A program made the translations under genes and the position numbers. This document shows positions 5,890 through 7,164 of a DNA stretch of 7,164 nt, in pieces; within the stretch, counting starts at the first letter, position 1; each line of letters opens with the position of its first letter. Origin of the DNA: an uncultured Prevotella sp. (GTDB taxonomy: Bacteria; Bacteroidota; Bacteroidia; Bacteroidales; Bacteroidaceae); NCBI GenBank assembly GCA_937889855.1, contig CALBYK010000212.1, positions 1 to 7,164 of the forward strand, read 5' to 3'. A model generated the notes under the pieces. That model did no database searches and was not told the DNA's origin. It worked only from the letters and a program-made list of their open reading frames with translations.

Positions 5890-5908
5890 GTGCGCGCGGA
5901 GCGCGCAC
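5890..5908 (-). repeat. Leader hairpin of gene A with GNA-type triloop
   Basis: GTGCGCGC (5890-5897) pairs perfectly with GCGCGCAC (5901-5908) around GGA on the plus strand. It lies between the promoter and the gene A start, 17 bases before the ATG, so it would be a stable 5'-UTR hairpin in the mRNA. As plus-strand DNA it carries the C-GGA-G tip seen as GNA triloops elsewhere in the intergenic region. Confidence 0.75.
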
Positions 5909-5960
5909 CGATTATTGTAGGAGTTATGTAGGACTTTCGCAGGGCGTTCCCCTGTTGCTG

Positions 5961-5992
5961 CAAATGTATGTTTATTCATTCATTCATGCAAA
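5961..5992 (-). promoter_or_regulatory. Bacteroidales-type promoter for gene A
   Basis: On the minus strand TTTG (5989-5992) and TACATTTG (5961-5968) are separated by exactly 20 bases, an excellent match to TTTG-N20-TAnnTTTG. The spacer carries three ATGA tetranucleotide repeats (ATTC repeats on plus), a possible operator. The predicted leader of roughly 80 bases includes the hairpin at 5890-5908. Confidence 0.75.
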
Positions 5993-6064
5993 CCATTTCT
6001 TATTTTTTAACATTATACATTTTTATATTCGTGTAAATATTTATGCATAATCTTTTACCCTCCC

Positions 6065-6084
6065 CAAATTAACACAAATTAACG
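6065..6084. repeat. Tandem 10-base direct repeat
   Basis: CAAATTAACA is followed directly by CAAATTAACG, so TTAAC recurs at one helical turn. It lies about 75 bases upstream of the gene A promoter, between the AT-rich block and the first giant hairpin. This spacing suits a protein-binding site, such as a regulator or initiator. Confidence 0.45.
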
Positions 6085-6115
6085 GCAATCGGCACACGTT
6101 GCCCATCCCCTTAAA

Positions 6116-6208
6116 CCTCATCGGGGCACGCTGCTCCCTGTCGAGGTCGGAGCCTGGGCGTTAGCCCAGGCGGAGACCGAAGACAGGGAGGAGCGCGACC
6201 CGATGAGG
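6116..6208. repeat. Giant stem-loop 1, tip C-GTTA-G
   Basis: A 93-base inverted repeat in tiers: CCTCATCGGG/CCCGATGAGG (6116-6125/6199-6208), CGCT/AGCG (6129-6132/6192-6195), CTCCCTGTC/GACAGGGAG (6134-6142/6182-6190), GGTC/GACC (6145-6148/6175-6178), then GCCTGGGC/GCCCAGGC (6152-6159/6164-6171) closed by GTTA. Almost every base is paired, which is not expected by chance or from coding sequence. Confidence 0.92.
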
Positions 6209-6257
6209 AAGGGTGGGGGGGCGCCCGAGGTGTGGGGGGCGCTCGGAACAGGCCGAA

Positions 6258-6310
6258 CCCCCTGTTTGCTGAGGGGTGGAGCGCAGCGACACCCCTCAGC
6301 AAACAGGGGG
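6258..6310. repeat. Perfect 21-bp stem-loop 2
   Basis: Bases 6258-6278 (CCCCCTGTTTGC...) are the exact reverse complement of 6290-6310. The 11-base loop GAGCGCAGCGA contains GCGCAGC, a GNA-type mini-hairpin, and the same 11-mer recurs at 110-120. No T tract follows on either strand. Confidence 0.95.
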
Positions 6311-6422
6311 CGAGGGCTGGGCCGACACAATCAACCGGACTGCATTTCCATGGGGCCATATCTTTGAGTGATGGCGGAGAAAAATGCGAAATGGCCGAGC
6401 AATAGGCATGCAAAGAAAATGG

Positions 6423-6444
6423 GGGCGCGGCGTTAGCCGCGCCC
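6423..6444. repeat. Perfect 9-bp hairpin with GTTA loop
   Basis: GGGCGCGGC (6423-6431) pairs with GCCGCGCCC (6436-6444) around GTTA. The stem is unrelated in sequence to that of stem-loop 1 but has the same C-GTTA-G tip, so the loop is conserved while the stem is not. Confidence 0.92.
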
Positions 6445-6445
6445 T

Positions 6446-6472
6446 GGGGAAGGGGGTGGAGGGGGGCGGGGG
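6446..6472 (+). other. G-quadruplex motif with long G tracts
   Basis: Tracts of 4, 5, 6 and 5 G are separated by AA, TGGA and C on the plus strand. A GGGGGCT/AGCCCCC hairpin (6468-6474/6482-6488) overlaps its end, so the two folds would compete. Confidence 0.65.
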
Positions 6473-6525
6473 CTATGGGGGAGCCCCCCCCTCAATGCGG
6501 CCGAGCCGAACCCCCGAGGGAGGGG

Positions 6526-6550
6526 TGCCCCCTGGCGCAGACAGGGGGCA
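6526..6550. repeat. 8-bp hairpin with GCA-tipped loop
   Basis: TGCCCCCT (6526-6533) pairs perfectly with AGGGGGCA (6543-6550). The loop GGCGCAGAC can fold further into G-C, a G-A mismatch and C-GCA-G, another GNA triloop tip. Confidence 0.85.
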
Positions 6551-6583
6551 GACCCGACCGAGAGGGGCGAGGGGAGGGCGCAT

Positions 6584-6707
6584 CGGCCTATTTATTCATA
6601 ATCGCTGTTATAGATGGCCCCCGATTCAGGGGGTGTGTTGCGCCTGCGGCACCCCCTGCATCGGGGGGCAGCTATAATGTAGGTTGCGATTATGATAATA
6701 TAGGCCG
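6584..6707. repeat. Giant stem-loop 3 (124 bases)
   Basis: The outer arms 6584-6605 and 6686-6707 match at 19 of 22 positions (CGGCCTAT...CATAATCGC). Inner tiers are TTATAG/CTATAA (6608-6613/6672-6677), GCCCCCGAT/ATCGGGGGGC (6617-6625/6660-6669, one extra G) and CAGGGGGTG/CACCCCCTG (6627-6635/6650-6658). It alternates AT-rich and GC-rich tiers, unlike the other stems. Confidence 0.92.
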
Positions 6708-6730
6708 TGACGGCCATGGGGCGTAATTCT

Positions 6731-6788
6731 CCCCCTCGGGTGGGGTATTTGGGGAAATTGGGGCCCCAAATAGCCCCACCCGAGGGGG
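6731..6788. repeat. Stem-loop 4, 15 bp plus 9 bp
   Basis: CCCCCTCGGGTGGGG (6731-6745) pairs perfectly with CCCCACCCGAGGGGG (6774-6788). Inside, TATTTGGGG (6746-6754) pairs with CCCCAAATA (6764-6772), with one bulged G at 6773 and a 9-base loop. No T tract on either strand. Confidence 0.93.
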
Positions 6789-6797
6789 CAAGCGGTT

Positions 6798-6856
6798 TGC
6801 ATGGCCCCCACAGGGGCTGAGAAAGACCGGGGTGCCGTTAGGCTCCCCGATACCGC
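6798..6856 (+). repeat. Conserved box repeat, copy 2, with GTTA hairpin
   Basis: The copy starts TGCATGGCCCC, with the loop reading CACA instead of GTTA, then AGGGGCTGAGAAAGACC and a second hairpin GGGGTGCC/GGCTCCCC (6829-6848) closed by GTTA with one T-T mismatch. It matches 7106-7164 at a constant offset of 308, differing at only three loop bases. In this copy the GCCCC/GGGGC stem is kept while the loop changed. Confidence 0.9.
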
Positions 6857-6868
6857 TGACGAACCGAG

Positions 6869-6941
6869 CGAGGGGGCGTGCTTAGCGGCTTTAGGCTGTG
6901 GGCAACGCCCCAGCCGTGAGCCGATATGGCACGCCCTCTCG
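6869..6941. repeat. Stem-loop 5, four-tiered
   Basis: CGAGGGGGCGTGC (6869-6881) pairs with GCACGCCCTCTCG (6929-6941) with one wobble. CGGCT/AGCCG (6886-6890/6919-6923), GGCTG/CAGCC (6894-6898/6911-6915) and GGGC/GCCC (6900-6903/6907-6910) follow, ending in an AAC loop. It is followed by GGGGTGGGTGGG. Confidence 0.88.
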
Positions 6942-7007
6942 CGAGGGGTGGGTGGGAGCGAGCTTTGCGAGCGTGGGAGGGCCACTGAGTAATGGTTTGC
7001 GTTGTTG

Positions 7008-7034
7008 TGCCTGGCCCCGTTAGGGGCTGAGAAA
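7008..7034 (+). repeat. Conserved box repeat, copy 3
   Basis: TGCCTGGCCCC, GTTA, GGGGCTGAGA is identical over 25 bases to copy 1 at 31. It is followed by its own tiered hairpin at 7039-7086 instead of the GGGGTGCC hairpin of copies 2 and 4. Confidence 0.88.
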
Positions 7035-7038
7035 TGTG

Positions 7039-7086
7039 GCGGAGTTCTCGGCTCTGAGGGCGAAGCCCATGGGCCGAGGGCTCCGC
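7039..7086. repeat. Stem-loop 6 with GAA triloop
   Basis: GCGGAG/CTCCGC (7039-7044/7081-7086), CTCGGC/GCCGAG (7047-7052/7073-7078) and GGGC/GCCC (7058-7061/7065-7068) stack towards a GAA loop. The tip contains GCGAAGC, the best-known extraordinarily stable DNA mini-hairpin. Confidence 0.85.
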
Positions 7087-7105
7087 AACCGCTATTCTAT
7101 CAGTC

Positions 7106-7164
7106 TGCATGGCCCCGTTAGGGGCTGAGAAAGACCGGGGTGCCGTTAGGCTCCCCGATACCGC
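7106..7164 (+). repeat. Conserved box repeat, copy 4, cut by the window end
   Basis: It carries the box with GTTA loop and the GGGGTGCC/GGCTCCCC hairpin (7137-7156). The last 45 bases (7120-7164) are identical to 6812-6856. The sequence ends inside the repeat, as an assembly stopping at a repeat or an arbitrary cut of a circle would. Confidence 0.88.

Larger units (their letters stand above)
5909..7164. other. Large structured non-coding region
   Basis: No credible gene was found in these 1256 bases. Open frames on both strands are low-complexity Gly/Pro/Arg/Ala translations of GC-rich hairpins. After the AT-rich promoter block (about 5960-6090), the region is a near-continuous series of stem-loops, most of them perfect or nearly so, with G-rich tracts on the plus strand and three of the four box repeats. 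It is best read as replication, packaging or structural-nucleic-acid sequence. Confidence 0.75.

Noticed and set aside
5873..5908. Upstream start of gene A adding 12 residues
   Set aside because: It would translate the leader hairpin, and gene B's start aligns exactly with the ATG at 5872.
6384..6726. Plus-strand frames in the GC-rich region
   Set aside because: Their translations are Gly/Arg/Pro runs from hairpins and G tracts, with no promoter or start context.
6837..6843. Integron attC R' core (GTTAGGC)
   Set aside because: GTTA lies in the hairpin loop, not at the base of the stem, there is no matching R'' end, and no integrase or cassette array is present.
6798..6870. TPP riboswitch: GGGGCTGAGAAAGACC and later GAACC resemble thi-box motifs
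   Set aside because: The box hairpin directly precedes CTGAGA, the partner strands for P1 and P2 and the TAATGCCAGCG-type segment are missing, and no thiamin gene follows.
6626..7110. Minus-strand frames in the hairpin region
   Set aside because: Low-complexity Ser/Pro/Arg/His sequence read through stem-loops and repeats; no start context.
6116..7164. REP/BIME elements or a CRISPR array
   Set aside because: Stems differ in sequence, there is no GTAG/GGAG REP signature, no regular spacers, and no cas or REP-transposase gene.

Overview
The window looks like a complete or near-complete small replicon of a Bacteroidota (probably gut Bacteroidales) host. The host call rests on two promoters that fit the Bacteroidales pattern TTTG-N20-TAnnTTTG, on a Rep protein and an M15 peptidase of types familiar from Bacteroidales elements, and on A-rich leaders without strong Shine-Dalgarno sites. 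All nine supported genes lie on the minus strand. No integrase, relaxase accessory gene, portal, terminase, toxin-antitoxin pair, tRNA or CRISPR array is visible.

Layout in transcription order (right to left). A promoter at 5961-5992 drives gene A (4829-5872, 347 aa, DUF6266-like, candidate major structural protein). A strong intrinsic terminator (4787-4811) follows it. Next comes gene B (3983-4771, 262 aa, a diverged paralogue of A with a nearly identical N-terminus), then a two-TM holin-like protein (3768-3986), an overlooked 25-residue peptide gene (3694-3771), and an M15 peptidase/endolysin-like enzyme (3264-3689). A second intrinsic terminator (3197-3228) ends this cassette. A second promoter (3104-3135) starts the replication cassette: an unknown 130-aa protein (2583-2975), SSB (2102-2500), an unknown protein of about 117 aa (1737-2090) and a Rep_trans/replication-initiation-factor protein (307-1740). 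A hairpin at 241-290 closes it.

The rest, 5909-7164 and 1-240, has no credible gene. If the contig is circular these parts join into one intergenic region of about 1.5 kb. It is G-rich on the plus strand and packed with large stem-loops, G-quadruplex motifs and four copies of a short conserved box. Nearly all the tight hairpin loops on the plus strand are C-GTTA-G or C-GNA-G, the classes known to make unusually stable DNA hairpins. This suggests the region works as folded single-stranded DNA (origin, packaging or conversion signal).

Taken together (rolling-circle Rep, SSB, paired structural-type paralogues with an attenuating terminator between them, a lysis-like cassette and a folded intergenic region), the simplest reading is a small ssDNA phage-like element whose capsid protein has not been recognised, possibly the DUF6266-like pair. 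The viral interpretation is inference. The gene calls, terminators, promoters and hairpins are read directly from the sequence.
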